Shown here in pieces: positions 16,516-25,012 of a stretch of 64,000 bases of DNA. The DNA lies in NCBI RefSeq assembly GCF_020169335.1, contig NZ_JAIEZN010000002.1:620001-684000 (forward strand). Direction: 5' to 3'. A program made the position numbers and the translations under genes. The stretch comes from Devosia aquimaris (GTDB lineage: Bacteria > Pseudomonadota > Alphaproteobacteria > Rhizobiales > Devosiaceae). The notes under the pieces were generated by a model that did not search any database, was not told the origin of the DNA, and worked only from the letters and a program-made list of their open reading frames with translations. Each line of letters opens with the position of its first letter. Within the stretch, counting starts at the first letter, position 1.

Positions 16516-17723
16516 GGCATGTCTCTCGGGGCAGGGGCGGCAAGGGTGGCCATCAGCGACAGGATGACACCATAGAGCACCGTCTGCGTCAGGATGCCGA
16601 ACATGGCATTGGTCAGTCCCATGGTGAAATAGCCCAGGCTCGTCACCACGCCAAGATAAAGGATCATCCCGCGGTTCGGGCCACGTGCGCTTAACCCGCC
16701 CACCAGTGGCGCAGCCAGCAGCAGGCCATAGCAGGCCAGGCCCAGCACCCCGCCGATCACGGCGAAATCGGCGATGTCATTGTGCAGGTGCCCCGAGGGC
16801 GCATAATCGTATTGCGGTGGCATATAGGGCGCCACCAGCGTGGTGAAGTCGATCATGCCAAAGCCGAACCAGGGCGACGCCTGAAAGGCATTCCAGGCGG
16901 TCTGATACATCGACAAGCGTTCGGTCACCGCGCCGTCGGTCGGCTCGCCGCGAACCAGGGCCAACGCAACGTCCAGCAAACCGCTGATCCGGCCGCCCAG
17001 GCCGAGCGCGAAGGTTGCGCCCAGCGCCACGATGATACCGGCGACGCCCAGCGCGACCAGTTGCCAGGCCCTTCGCCGAGGCAGGATGAGAAACGCCAAG
17101 AGGCCTCCGCCGATCACCAGCATGGGCACCAGCGCAACCAGCGCCCCGCGTGCGCCGGTGTAGCCTATCGCCGCACATACGAGCGCAGGCCCGGCCAGAA
17201 AGATCACACGTAGCGGCCGCCGGTCAAACAGGCCCACCAGCGCGACAAAGCCCAGCATCAGCGTCAGATCGGCCAGATGGATCGGATTGTTTACCAGCGA
17301 ACCGCCCCGGCCCACCTGTCGGACAATCACGTCAAATGCGGCGATGCCCGCGCCGATGGCGGTCCCGGCCAGCGCAAAGCTGCCGATCACGGCCGGGGTC
17401 AATCGGTCCCGGATCTCGCCCAGCAGCGCGGCATGGCCCCCGGCAAACCAGAGTGGCGCCAGCACCAGGATGACCAGGACATGCAGCGGGGATTTCGCGG
17501 TGATCACCAGCGCCAACAGCAGCAGGGCGCCCGCCGCGAGCGGCAGCGTCACCACCGGCAGCCGCAGGACCGCCCGGGCCGAAGGCCGCGCCATCAGGAT
17601 GATCACGCCGACCCCGATCAGCACCAGCGTCGTGACATTGGCGATTTCAGGCGTTGGGGTGGGCAGGCACAGCCCGGCGAACAGGGCTGCCCAGGCCAGC
17701 AAGCGGAGCAGTTTGGGCAACAC
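16512..17723 (-). CDS. O-antigen ligase-like (Wzy_C) membrane protein
   Basis: The 403-aa polytopic membrane protein has about 10-12 hydrophobic segments. A periplasmic loop between the last helices contains LSMYQTAWNAFQASPWFGFGMIDF ... YAPSGHLHNDIADFAVIGGVLGLACYG. The (S/G)HxHN pattern with a preceding conserved Arg region is the hallmark of the WaaL/Wzy_C O-antigen ligase or polymerase group. The start is probably GTG at 17723. Translationally coupled to the GT8 gene, it likely handles ligation or polymerisation of a surface glycan. Ligase versus polymerase cannot be decided from sequence alone. Confidence 0.82.
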   Translation of the reverse strand: MLPKLLRLLAWAALFAGLCLPTPTPEIANVTTLVLIGVGVIILMARPSARAVLRLPVVTLPLAAGALLLLALVITAKSPLHVLVILVLAPLWFAGGHAALLGEIRDRLTPAVIGSFALAGTAIGAGIAAFDVIVRQVGRGGSLVNNPIHLADLTLMLGFVALVGLFDRRPLRVIFLAGPALVCAAIGYTGARGALVALVPMLVIGGGLLAFLILPRRRAWQLVALGVAGIIVALGATFALGLGGRISGLLDVALALVRGEPTDGAVTERLSMYQTAWNAFQASPWFGFGMIDFTTLVAPYMPPQYDYAPSGHLHNDIADFAVIGGVLGLACYGLLLAAPLVGGLSARGPNRGMILYLGVVTSLGYFTMGLTNAMFGILTQTVLYGVILSLMATLAAPAPRDMP

Positions 17724-17800
17724 GGTGATGGTCCCGGATCAGTTCGGCGCGGACAATGTCGTCTGGTCCGCGCCGCGTCAACTGCCGCCGGCAGGCGATT

Positions 17801-18409
17801 TTACCAGCGCCAGGTCAGCTTGGCGGCCGTGTCGGCGTCGAAATGCAGTGTCACGGGCGTGTCCCGGCTCTCGTCATAGCTGCCATTGACATATTGCCGC
17901 TGCAGCAGCGTCACCGTCTGTGCCGCCGCATCGGAGCCTTGCCAGAGATAGTCAAAGCAGCTCGTGCCATTCTCTCTCTGGGAAATGACCTCGGCAATCT
18001 CCGCCTTCAGCGTCGCCAATGGCCGCCCGCCGACGGTGCTGCCGTCTGCGCGCAGGCTGGCGCGCACGCTGGGCACCCAGTCAAACCCGGTTTCGCAGAT
18101 GTAGCGGTCGTCCTTGAATTCGCCCTTGTCGACGAAGGCGATGTCATGGGTGATGTCCCAGGCATTGCTGATTTCATAGACGGCGCCGGTATCGCTCACG
18201 TCCAGATAGATGTCCGACCAGTCGCAGGTCAGCCCATCCTGATTGTAGCACCAGCGTTCACTCGCCCGCATCAGCACGGCAACATCGGTGATGCTGATCG
18301 GCTTGCCCGCCTTGTGATGCGACACGATTGCCTGTGTTGCCGCGTCAAAGGCCAGGCTCGGCGTGACACAGCCCAGCACCAGGGCCGCAATACTCAGCAG
18401 TCTCTTCAC
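17801..18409 (-). CDS. exported hypothetical protein
   Basis: No family is recognised. I chose a GTG start at 18409 because GGAGGG lies about 9 nt upstream; an ATG at 18430 adds seven residues and has no such site. The 202-aa product begins with a Sec signal peptide (KRLLSIAALVLGCVTPSLAFDA). The mature protein contains several cysteines (WCYNQDGLTCDW, YICETGFDW, SCFDYLW), probably forming periplasmic disulfides. It is divergent from the flavoprotein gene and runs towards the O-antigen-ligase-like gene 77 nt away. Confidence 0.65.
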   Translation of the reverse strand: MKRLLSIAALVLGCVTPSLAFDAATQAIVSHHKAGKPISITDVAVLMRASERWCYNQDGLTCDWSDIYLDVSDTGAVYEISNAWDITHDIAFVDKGEFKDDRYICETGFDWVPSVRASLRADGSTVGGRPLATLKAEIAEVISQRENGTSCFDYLWQGSDAAAQTVTLLQRQYVNGSYDESRDTPVTLHFDADTAAKLTWRW

Positions 18410-18486
18410 GCTCCGTCCCTCCGCTGTCATTGGGCGCCAGCATAGCACTGCCCATGCCACGCGGAAGCAGCAACTGCGCAACAGAG

Positions 18487-18517
18487 TTGACGACGGCAAT
18501 ATCATGTAACATATAAA
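18487..18517 (+). promoter_or_regulatory. possible promoter of the flavoprotein gene
   Basis: TTGACG (18487-18492) and TATAAA (18512-18517) are separated by 19 bp, wider than usual. CATGT (18503-18507) and ACATG (18521-18525) form an inverted pair around the -10. The region lies 67 nt before the start codon. Confidence 0.4.
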
Positions 18518-18583
18518 AGCACATGAATTGCCGTTTGCGGTCGTCCAAGTCTGGCTTTGCCGCCGCAGAGAAGGAAAAACTCC

Positions 18584-19480
18584 ATGTCCATCAACGACGT
18601 CGTCATCATCGGCGGCAGCTTTGCCGGCCTGGCGGCCGCCCTGCAACTCGGGCGGGCCCGCCGCACGGTCACGGTCCTCGACACCGGGCAGAACCGCAAT
18701 CGCTTTGCCCATCACTCCCATGGCCTGCTGGGGCACGACCACCGCTCGCCAGCCGATATTCTCGCCGATGCCCGCGCCCAGCTGCAGCGCTACCCCACTG
18801 TCAGCCTGGTCAATGCCAGGGCGACGAGCCTGTCGGGGGCGCTCGATGGCTTTGTAGTCGAGACGGACAGCGGTCCCGCGGTGCGGGCCCGGCGGGTGCT
18901 CCTCGCCTATGGGGTCGCGGACCAGATGCCCGCCATTCCCGGCTTTGCCGAATGCTGGGGCACCTCGATTGTCTCATGCCCCTTTTGCGATGGTTTCGAA
19001 GTGGCGGACCGCCACTGGGGGCTGCTCTGGTCGGGCGATCACAGCGCCCACGCGGCAGTGCTCTATGGCTTCTGGACGGGCCGTCGCACGGTCTTTGCGA
19101 ATGGCCACGCCATTCCCGACGCTATCCGCGCCGATCTGGCGCGCCGTGGCGTCGCCGTCGTCGAGGGCCGCGTGACCCAGGTGCGGCATAGCGATGGCCA
19201 TCTCTCCGAACTTCGCCTCGATACCGGCGCAGCCGTCGGCATCGACGTGCTGTTTGCCCATCCGCGCTCGGCGCCGTCAGCAAGCCTGCATGACAGGCTG
19301 GGCATTGCCATGGTCGACCATCCCCTGGGCCAGGTTGTCGCCGTCGATGACCGGCGCCAGACCAATGTTGCTGGCATCTACGCGGCGGGCGACCTCGCCA
19401 ATCCCATGGCCTCAGTCACCCTGGCGACGTCCCAGGGCGCCATGGCCGGCATTTACGCCCTGCAATCCATGCTGGAATGA
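18584..19480 (+). CDS. thioredoxin-reductase-like FAD oxidoreductase with CPFC centre
   Basis: The 298-aa flavoprotein starts at the ATG at 18584, with AAGGA upstream. The FAD-binding GGSFAGLAAALQLGRA is at 10-25 and the second FAD motif GIYAAGDLANPMASVTLATSQG lies near the C terminus. The redox pair Cys132-Pro-Phe-Cys135 (SCPFCDG) sits where thioredoxin reductase has CATC. In the inserted second domain the usual NADPH motif (GxGxxA followed by HRR) is not seen: the corresponding segment is LLWSGDHSAHAAVL. It may therefore be a dithiol oxidase or use another electron donor rather than be a true thioredoxin reductase. Confidence 0.82.
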   Translation: MSINDVVIIGGSFAGLAAALQLGRARRTVTVLDTGQNRNRFAHHSHGLLGHDHRSPADILADARAQLQRYPTVSLVNARATSLSGALDGFVVETDSGPAVRARRVLLAYGVADQMPAIPGFAECWGTSIVSCPFCDGFEVADRHWGLLWSGDHSAHAAVLYGFWTGRRTVFANGHAIPDAIRADLARRGVAVVEGRVTQVRHSDGHLSELRLDTGAAVGIDVLFAHPRSAPSASLHDRLGIAMVDHPLGQVVAVDDRRQTNVAGIYAAGDLANPMASVTLATSQGAMAGIYALQSMLE

Positions 19481-19523
19481 TGTTTCGGGCGGTGCGCGGC
19501 CGCCAAAGGGGCTTGTCCAAAGA

Positions 19524-19561
19524 TTAGAATGGTTCTAGACAATGTTTAGAACCATTCTAAA
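19524..19561. promoter_or_regulatory. paired iron-control elements (ICE, Irr boxes) of mbfA
   Basis: A perfect ICE, TTTAGAACCATTCTAAA (TTTAGAA-N3-TTCTAAA), is at 19545-19561. A second copy, TTAGAATGGTTCTA (19524-19537), is the exact reverse complement of TAGAACCATTCTAA (19547-19560); 9 bp separate them. The first copy lies between a weak -35 (TTGTCC, 19513-19518) and -10 (TAGACA, 19536-19541). Irr binds such elements in rhizobia to repress iron-storage genes when iron is low. The Irr assignment is inference from the motif and the gene it precedes. Confidence 0.88.
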
Positions 19562-19573
19562 AAGTGCCCTGCC

Positions 19574-20554
19574 ATGCTCAGCTTTTTGCCCGATAGCCGC
19601 CGGCCGTTTTCCTCCCTGACAGAGCGGGAAATCCTCGCTCTGGCCATTTCCGCGGAGGAGGAAGATGGTCGCATCTATGCCGAGTTTGCCACCAAGCTGG
19701 TTGGCAACTATCCGGGCTCGGCGGCGCTGTTCGAGGGCATGGCGGCCGAAGAAAACGAGCATCGCCGGCGCCTGCTCGATCTCTATGTCGAGCGCTTCGG
19801 GCCGCAGCTGGCGCCCATTCGCCGCGAAAATGTCCGGGGCTTTCTCGCCCGCAAGCCGATCTGGCTGATGAACAATCTCAAGCTGGAGGATGTGCGCCAG
19901 CTGGTCTGGGAAATGGAGGAATCGGCCTACCACTTCTATCTCGAGGCCGCCAAGCAGTCCGACGATGCCAATGTGCGCAAGCTTCTGGGCGATCTGGCTA
20001 TGCAGGAGCGCAAGCACGCCGAAGCCGCCGATCGCATCGATGCCGCCGTGCTGGGCGCCGAGGGGCGGCATATCGAGGCCGGTGAATCCCATCGCCAGTT
20101 CGTGCTGACCTATGTGCAGCCCGGCCTGGCGGGCCTGATGGATGGCTCAGTCTCCACGCTCGCCCCAGTCTTTGCCGCGGCCTTTGCCACCGGCGATACC
20201 CACCAGACCTTCCTTGTCGGCCTGGCCGCTGCCGTTGGCGCCGGCATTTCCATGGGCTTTACCGAAGCGGCCTCCGACGATGGCAAGCTCACCGGGCGTG
20301 GTTCGCCCATCAAACGGGGTCTGGCTGCCGGGATCATGACCGCCGTTGGCGGCCTGGGCCATGCGCTGCCCTATCTCATCCACGATTTCACCATCGCCAC
20401 CGCCGTGGCCTTCATCGTGGTGCTCGTTGAGCTCTGGGCCATCGCCTTCATTCAGAACCGCTATATGCAGACCCCGTTCTGGCGCGCCGCCCTGCAAGTG
20501 GTGCTGGGCGGCGCCCTGGTCTTTGCCGCCGGCATTCTGATCGGCAGCGCCTAG
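19574..20554 (+). CDS. mbfA: membrane-bound ferritin MbfA
   Basis: The 326-aa protein fuses an N-terminal rubrerythrin/ferritin-like domain (about 10-150) to a C-terminal VIT1-type membrane domain. The ferritin part carries the iron-binding helices EREILALAISAEEEDGRIYAEF, AAEENEHRRRLLDLY, EMEESAYHFYLEAA and AMQERKHAEAADRID (ExxH motifs). The membrane part has about five helices (LAGLMDGSVSTLAPVFAAAF onward). MbfA exports ferrous iron and protects against iron and peroxide stress in Agrobacterium and Bradyrhizobium. The ICE boxes directly upstream fit Irr control. It is monocistronic. Confidence 0.93.
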   Translation: MLSFLPDSRRPFSSLTEREILALAISAEEEDGRIYAEFATKLVGNYPGSAALFEGMAAEENEHRRRLLDLYVERFGPQLAPIRRENVRGFLARKPIWLMNNLKLEDVRQLVWEMEESAYHFYLEAAKQSDDANVRKLLGDLAMQERKHAEAADRIDAAVLGAEGRHIEAGESHRQFVLTYVQPGLAGLMDGSVSTLAPVFAAAFATGDTHQTFLVGLAAAVGAGISMGFTEAASDDGKLTGRGSPIKRGLAAGIMTAVGGLGHALPYLIHDFTIATAVAFIVVLVELWAIAFIQNRYMQTPFWRAALQVVLGGALVFAAGILIGSA

Positions 20555-20584
20555 GGCAGTGCGTGTTGCCGGGCTCCTGGCGCG

Positions 20585-22198
20585 CTAAGCCGCGCCGATC
20601 AGGCTGGCCGCCTTGCTGCCGATGGCCATGGCCGGGGCATTGGTATTGCCCGACACGATCTGCGGCATGATTGAGCAGTCGATCACCCGCAATCCGTCGA
20701 TGCCCTTGACCCTCAGATCCGGCGTCACCACGGCGCTCGGGTCGCTGTCGAGCCCCATGCGCAGCGTGCCCACCGGGTGGTAATTGGTCTTGACCGTCTG
20801 CCCGCAATAGCGCTCCAGCGCCACCGGGTCGGCCATCACGTCTGCCCCCGGCAACAGTTCCTCGGCGATCTTGCTCCTGAACGGTTCGGTGGCCAGCAGC
20901 GCCCGCGCCGTTTCCAGCGCGGCCATGGTCAGCCTGAGATCGTCGCGATCGCCGAAGAAATTGCAATTGACCAGCGGCTGGTCGGCCGGGTCGGCCGAGC
21001 GCAGCGTCACACTACCGCGCGCCTTGGGCCGCAACAGGCACGAGGTGAAGGTCACCCCCCATGTCGGCTCGGCGGCGCTGACATCACGGTCGAGATAAAC
21101 GATGGGCGCGCAATAAAGCTGGATCGTCGGCCGCTCGCCGCCATCGGGGTCAAAGAACAGGCAGGCCTCGATGCCCGTGGTGGTCACCGGCCCCGAATTG
21201 AACGCCAGATATTGCAGCCCGTTGCGAACCATGTTCCAGCCCTTGTCCTGGCCGAAATAACCCGACTTGCCGCGCGTGGTGGCAATCACCGGCACTTCAT
21301 GATGGTCCTGCAAATTCTGTCCGACGCCCGGCAGGTCCGCCAGCACAGCAATGCCATGCTCACGCAAGTGGGCGGCCGGCCCCAGCCCGCTCAGCATCAT
21401 CAACTTGGCGCTGTTGTAGCTGCCCGCCGCCACCAGCACCTCGCGCCCCGCGCGCACGGTCTGGCTCTGCCCATCCCTGGAATAGTCAACGCCAACGGCG
21501 CGGCCATTCTCGATGACGATACGATCCACCCGCGCATCGGTGATGATCGTCAGGCGCGGATCGTCTTCGAGCGGCACGAGGAACGCCTTGCGCGCGTCCG
21601 ACCGCTCGGTATAGCGCCCCCATTGCCCATAGGTGTGCTGCATGATGCCCACCCCATTCTGGCGGGCGCCATTGAAATCGGGGTTATAGGCGTGCCCCAG
21701 GCCCTGCGCCGCCCGCAAAAAGTCCTCGGTGGTCGGGGAGATATGCGCCGGTTCGGACACGCGCAGATTGCCATCGATGCCGTGGAACTGGTCGTTGAAG
21801 CGGCTATTGGCCTCGATGCCGGTGAAATGGGGCAGCATGTCCGCATAGGACCAGTCGCCACGATTGCCCAAGCCGGCCGCCCAGCCGTCATAGTCTTCAG
21901 CCTGGCCCCGCATATAGACCATGGCGTTGACGGCGCTGCCGCCGCCCAGCGCCTTGCCCACCGGCACGATGGGCGCCCGTCCACCCAGTTGCGGCTGTGG
22001 CACGGTCTTGTGCATTTCGAGAAAATCGTCCCGCGCCAGGAACTTCATATAGCCCGCCGGCATGTCCATCAGCCGATGCGTGCGCTTGGGCCCGCGCTCG
22101 ATCATCAGCACGGAACAGCCGAATTCGCGCACCAGCCGCATGGCGGCGACACAGGCGGCCGAGCCGCCGCCCGCGATCACAAAATCATAGTCGGCCAT
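20585..22198 (-). CDS. GMC family FAD oxidoreductase (choline/alcohol dehydrogenase-like)
   Basis: The 537-aa flavoenzyme has the FAD motif DFVIAGGGSAACVAAMRLV at 4-22 (Ala replaces the more common Gly in GSAGC), the GMC signature 1 region PVGKALGGGSAVNAMVYMRG near 81-100, and the second signature EVLVAAGSYNSAKLMMLSGLGP near 255. The C-terminal active-site region contains TNYHPVGTLRMG (catalytic His) and SGNTNAPAMAIGSKAASLI. GMC enzymes oxidise alcohols such as choline or polyethylene-glycol-type substrates; the substrate here is unknown. The LysR gene sits 15 nt upstream on the same strand, so both are probably co-transcribed. Confidence 0.9.
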   Translation of the reverse strand: MADYDFVIAGGGSAACVAAMRLVREFGCSVLMIERGPKRTHRLMDMPAGYMKFLARDDFLEMHKTVPQPQLGGRAPIVPVGKALGGGSAVNAMVYMRGQAEDYDGWAAGLGNRGDWSYADMLPHFTGIEANSRFNDQFHGIDGNLRVSEPAHISPTTEDFLRAAQGLGHAYNPDFNGARQNGVGIMQHTYGQWGRYTERSDARKAFLVPLEDDPRLTIITDARVDRIVIENGRAVGVDYSRDGQSQTVRAGREVLVAAGSYNSAKLMMLSGLGPAAHLREHGIAVLADLPGVGQNLQDHHEVPVIATTRGKSGYFGQDKGWNMVRNGLQYLAFNSGPVTTTGIEACLFFDPDGGERPTIQLYCAPIVYLDRDVSAAEPTWGVTFTSCLLRPKARGSVTLRSADPADQPLVNCNFFGDRDDLRLTMAALETARALLATEPFRSKIAEELLPGADVMADPVALERYCGQTVKTNYHPVGTLRMGLDSDPSAVVTPDLRVKGIDGLRVIDCSIMPQIVSGNTNAPAMAIGSKAASLIGAA

Positions 22199-22213
22199 TC
22201 CCGCCGTCCCCCC

Positions 22214-23143
22214 TCACGCCTGGTCGAGCATCTCGTCCAGATGGTCCTCGATGATGATGCCGACATTGGCGCATTCATGGGCGATCTCGCGCACGAAATC
22301 GGCCAGCACCGTGCGCTTGAGCGCGGCCGCCGAGCGCACTACCATGGCCGTGTCGCGGTGCAGGGGCTCGAAATGGGTCGGCGCGATCTCCACCAGCCGC
22401 CCCGCCGCCACGTCCTCGGCAATGGCCGACTGCACGAAGAACCCCAGCCCCTGGCCCTTCATCGCCAACCGCCGCGCCGGGCCGGTGGGCAGGTCGACGC
22501 TGGTCTGCGCCATGCGCGCCAGCGCCGCCGCCTGTTCGGGCTCGGCCTGCCACCAGCGCAGCGAGATGACGCGCGGCACCAGCGCCAGCACTTCGTCGAT
22601 CTCGGGCTGTGCCGAAAGCTGCGCCGCGATCTCGGGCGCCACCACCAGCGGCACCCGCTCGCGCATCACCACCAGTGGCTGCAGGTCCACCACCAGCGGA
22701 TCCAGGTTCGGCCAGCACAATATGCCCATTTCCACATTGCGCTCATGCAGCATGGCCACGATTTGCGACTGCCGCCCCTCGTTCACCACCACATCGACAT
22801 GCGGATATTTTTCCTGGAAGCGCAGCAGGGACTCGGTGATCAGCGGCGACACCAGGGTGCGCAGCGAGGCAATCGCCACCCGTCCGCGTTCGGCCAGTCG
22901 CAGCGCTTCGCGTGCTTCCTGCGCCGTGCCGATGATGCGCCGTGCAAAGGGCAGAAAGGTCATGCCCTGGTCGGTCAGCGTCACCGTGCGCCCGCGCTGG
23001 AACAGCGTCACGCCCAGCAATTGCTCCAGCGCCCGGATGCGCATCGAGGCGGTGGCCTGGGTAATGTTCAGATGCGCCGCTGCACGGGTGAAGCTCTGCT
23101 CGCGCACGATACGGTCAAAAGTGCGGAGCTGGTCTATGTCCAT
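22214..23143 (-). CDS. LysR family transcriptional regulator
   Basis: The 309-aa protein has the N-terminal helix-turn-helix (MDIDQLRTFDRIVREQSFTRAAAHLNITQATASMRIRALEQLLG, 1-45) and a periplasmic-binding-like effector domain from about 90 onward. It precedes the GMC oxidoreductase gene in the same direction and likely regulates it and itself. A perfect palindrome in the upstream region (23208-23219) is a candidate binding site. The co-inducer is unknown. Confidence 0.92.
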   Translation of the reverse strand: MDIDQLRTFDRIVREQSFTRAAAHLNITQATASMRIRALEQLLGVTLFQRGRTVTLTDQGMTFLPFARRIIGTAQEAREALRLAERGRVAIASLRTLVSPLITESLLRFQEKYPHVDVVVNEGRQSQIVAMLHERNVEMGILCWPNLDPLVVDLQPLVVMRERVPLVVAPEIAAQLSAQPEIDEVLALVPRVISLRWWQAEPEQAAALARMAQTSVDLPTGPARRLAMKGQGLGFFVQSAIAEDVAAGRLVEIAPTHFEPLHRDTAMVVRSAAALKRTVLADFVREIAHECANVGIIIEDHLDEMLDQA

Positions 23144-23207
23144 TGGATTGGCTTATGTCAGGTAGGGTTTTTCGGCGCAAAATCCAGCCTAGCATTGCCT
23201 TTTGCTA

Positions 23208-23219
23208 TGTCAATTGACA
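23208..23219. promoter_or_regulatory. 12-bp palindrome between LysR and lnt genes
   Basis: TGTCAATTGACA is a perfect palindrome, 65 bp upstream of the LysR start and 93 bp before the divergent lnt start. It is longer than a typical LysR T-N11-A site but could be the regulator's operator, or chance. Confidence 0.35.
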
Positions 23220-23311
23220 CCGCGCCACCGGCTGCCGTCGGCTCGCCTTGACGCTTTGTGTCCCACCGGCCAGCTTGGCCGCATGCGCCCTGATTCGCCG
23301 AGTGCCCGGCC

Positions 23312-24922
23312 ATGACCTGGCTTGCCGAAACCGCCATGCTCAGCCATGGCTGGCGCCGTTTTCTGCTGCTCGTGCTGGCCGGCGCCATTGCCGGCCTGTC
23401 GGTACCGCCGCTGTTCGTGCTGCCTGCCATTTTCGTGGCCTTCCCCATCTGGGTCTGGTGCCTGGATGGCGCGACGCCCGGCCGTGGCTGGCGGCGCCTG
23501 TTTGGTCAGGCCTTCACCATCGGCTTTGCCTTTGGCTGGGGCTATTTCACCGTCGCTTTCCATTGGCTGGGCGCCGCCTTTTTCGTCGATGGCGGCGTCA
23601 TGCTGGTCATCATGCCCTTTGCCATTCTGGCTCTGGCGGCGCTGATCGCCTTCTTCTGGGGCCTCGCCAGCGCGCTGGCGCATCTGTTCTGGTCACACGG
23701 TCCCTGGCGCATCGTCACACTCGCCACCTTCCTGACCATGGCCGAATGGGCGCGCGGCCATGTGCTGACCGGCTTTCCCTTCGACCTCTTGGGCTATGCC
23801 CTGACGCCGAACGATGAGATGATGCAGCTGGCTGCCGTCATCGGTATCTATGGCCTCACCCTGCTGGCCGCGCTGCTGGCCATGACGCCGGCGCTGATCT
23901 GGCCCGCCGATGGCCGCAGCCTCAACCGGCGCCTCTTGCCGTTTTTCCTCGCCATCGGCGTCATTGCCGCCCAGCTCGGCTATGGCTCCAACCGCATCAG
24001 CGGCACCATTGTCACGCCGCGCACCGATGTCAGCATGCGCCTGGTGCAGCCGCTGGTCTATGAACATGCCGACTGGGCCAAGGCTGATCCTGTCGCGCTG
24101 ATTGATCGGCTGCTCATGCTGTCGGAAATGCGCATGGACCCGGCCGACCAGGGCCTGGCCGACATCAATACGCTCGTCTGGCCCGAATCCAGCCTGCCCT
24201 TCTTCCTCTCGTCCTATCCGGACGCCCTGGCGCGCATCGCGCGCATGTTGCCCAGTGGCACCACCTTGCTGGCTGGTGCGCCGCGTCAGGATTATCTGCC
24301 CGGTGCCAGTGCCAGCGCCGGCCCGCCCTACAATGCCCTTTTGGCCATCGACACCAATGGCGAGGTCATCGCCAGCTATGACAAGTCCCATCTGGTGCCC
24401 TTTGGCGAGTTCCTGCCCTTTTCATCCTTCTTTGCCCAATTGGGCATCAAGCAGTTCGTCCCCGGTGCAGAAGGCTGGGCCCATGGCGATCCCCGCCGCC
24501 GGCTCATGAGCCTCCCCGGCATGCCGGTGTTCCTGGCCGTCATCTGCTACGAAATCCTGTTCTCCGGCGATCTGGGCGACACCGATACGGCGCAATACCT
24601 CCTCAACATCACCAATGATGCCTGGTTCGACCATTCCATCGGCCCCGCCCAGCATGCCCTGCATGCCCGCGTGCGTGCTGTCGAAGAGGGCATGAGCCTG
24701 ATCCGCGCCGCCAACTCCGGCCTCACCTTTTCCACCGATCCACTGGGCCGTATCACGGCGCAATTGCCGCCCCTGGAGATGGCTGTGCTCGATGTGGTGC
24801 CAGACGAACGCCTGCCGCCCACGCCCTTTTCGCGCTGGCGCTACTGGCCGCTGCTGGGCGCGCTCCTGCTTGGCCTGGCTATCGCTATTGTGAGCAGCCG
24901 GCGGCGCAAATCGCCCTTCTGA
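23312..24922 (+). CDS. lnt: apolipoprotein N-acyltransferase
   Basis: Lnt adds the third acyl chain to lipoproteins in the inner membrane. The 536-aa protein has about six to seven N-terminal membrane helices (residues 10-210), a periplasmic nitrilase domain (about 225-485) and a final helix at 507-525 before a basic tail. The catalytic triad is visible: Glu in NTLVWPESSLPFF, Lys in SYDKSHLVPFGEFLPF, and Cys in AVICYEILFS. WFDHSIGPAQHALHARVRAVEEG is the conserved region after the Cys. Length is normal. No good Shine-Dalgarno precedes the ATG, so the exact start is uncertain. Confidence 0.95.
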   Translation: MTWLAETAMLSHGWRRFLLLVLAGAIAGLSVPPLFVLPAIFVAFPIWVWCLDGATPGRGWRRLFGQAFTIGFAFGWGYFTVAFHWLGAAFFVDGGVMLVIMPFAILALAALIAFFWGLASALAHLFWSHGPWRIVTLATFLTMAEWARGHVLTGFPFDLLGYALTPNDEMMQLAAVIGIYGLTLLAALLAMTPALIWPADGRSLNRRLLPFFLAIGVIAAQLGYGSNRISGTIVTPRTDVSMRLVQPLVYEHADWAKADPVALIDRLLMLSEMRMDPADQGLADINTLVWPESSLPFFLSSYPDALARIARMLPSGTTLLAGAPRQDYLPGASASAGPPYNALLAIDTNGEVIASYDKSHLVPFGEFLPFSSFFAQLGIKQFVPGAEGWAHGDPRRRLMSLPGMPVFLAVICYEILFSGDLGDTDTAQYLLNITNDAWFDHSIGPAQHALHARVRAVEEGMSLIRAANSGLTFSTDPLGRITAQLPPLEMAVLDVVPDERLPPTPFSRWRYWPLLGALLLGLAIAIVSSRRRKSPF

Positions 24923-25012
24923 GGCCCTCGGCAGGCCGTAGGGCGGGTGCCCATGCCTTTCCAACGCCTTGATGCTGTGTCATCACCACGCAAGGCAAAC
25001 CACGAGTTCACC

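Noticed and set aside
16512..17723. Start of a capsule or O-antigen gene cluster
   Set aside because: Only three sugar-related genes are here, with no wzx, wzz, sugar-nucleotide synthesis or export genes beside them.
20777..23251. An 824-codon open frame on the plus strand
   Set aside because: It spans two real minus-strand genes (GMC oxidoreductase and LysR) and their gap, which a true gene would not do; no domain is visible.
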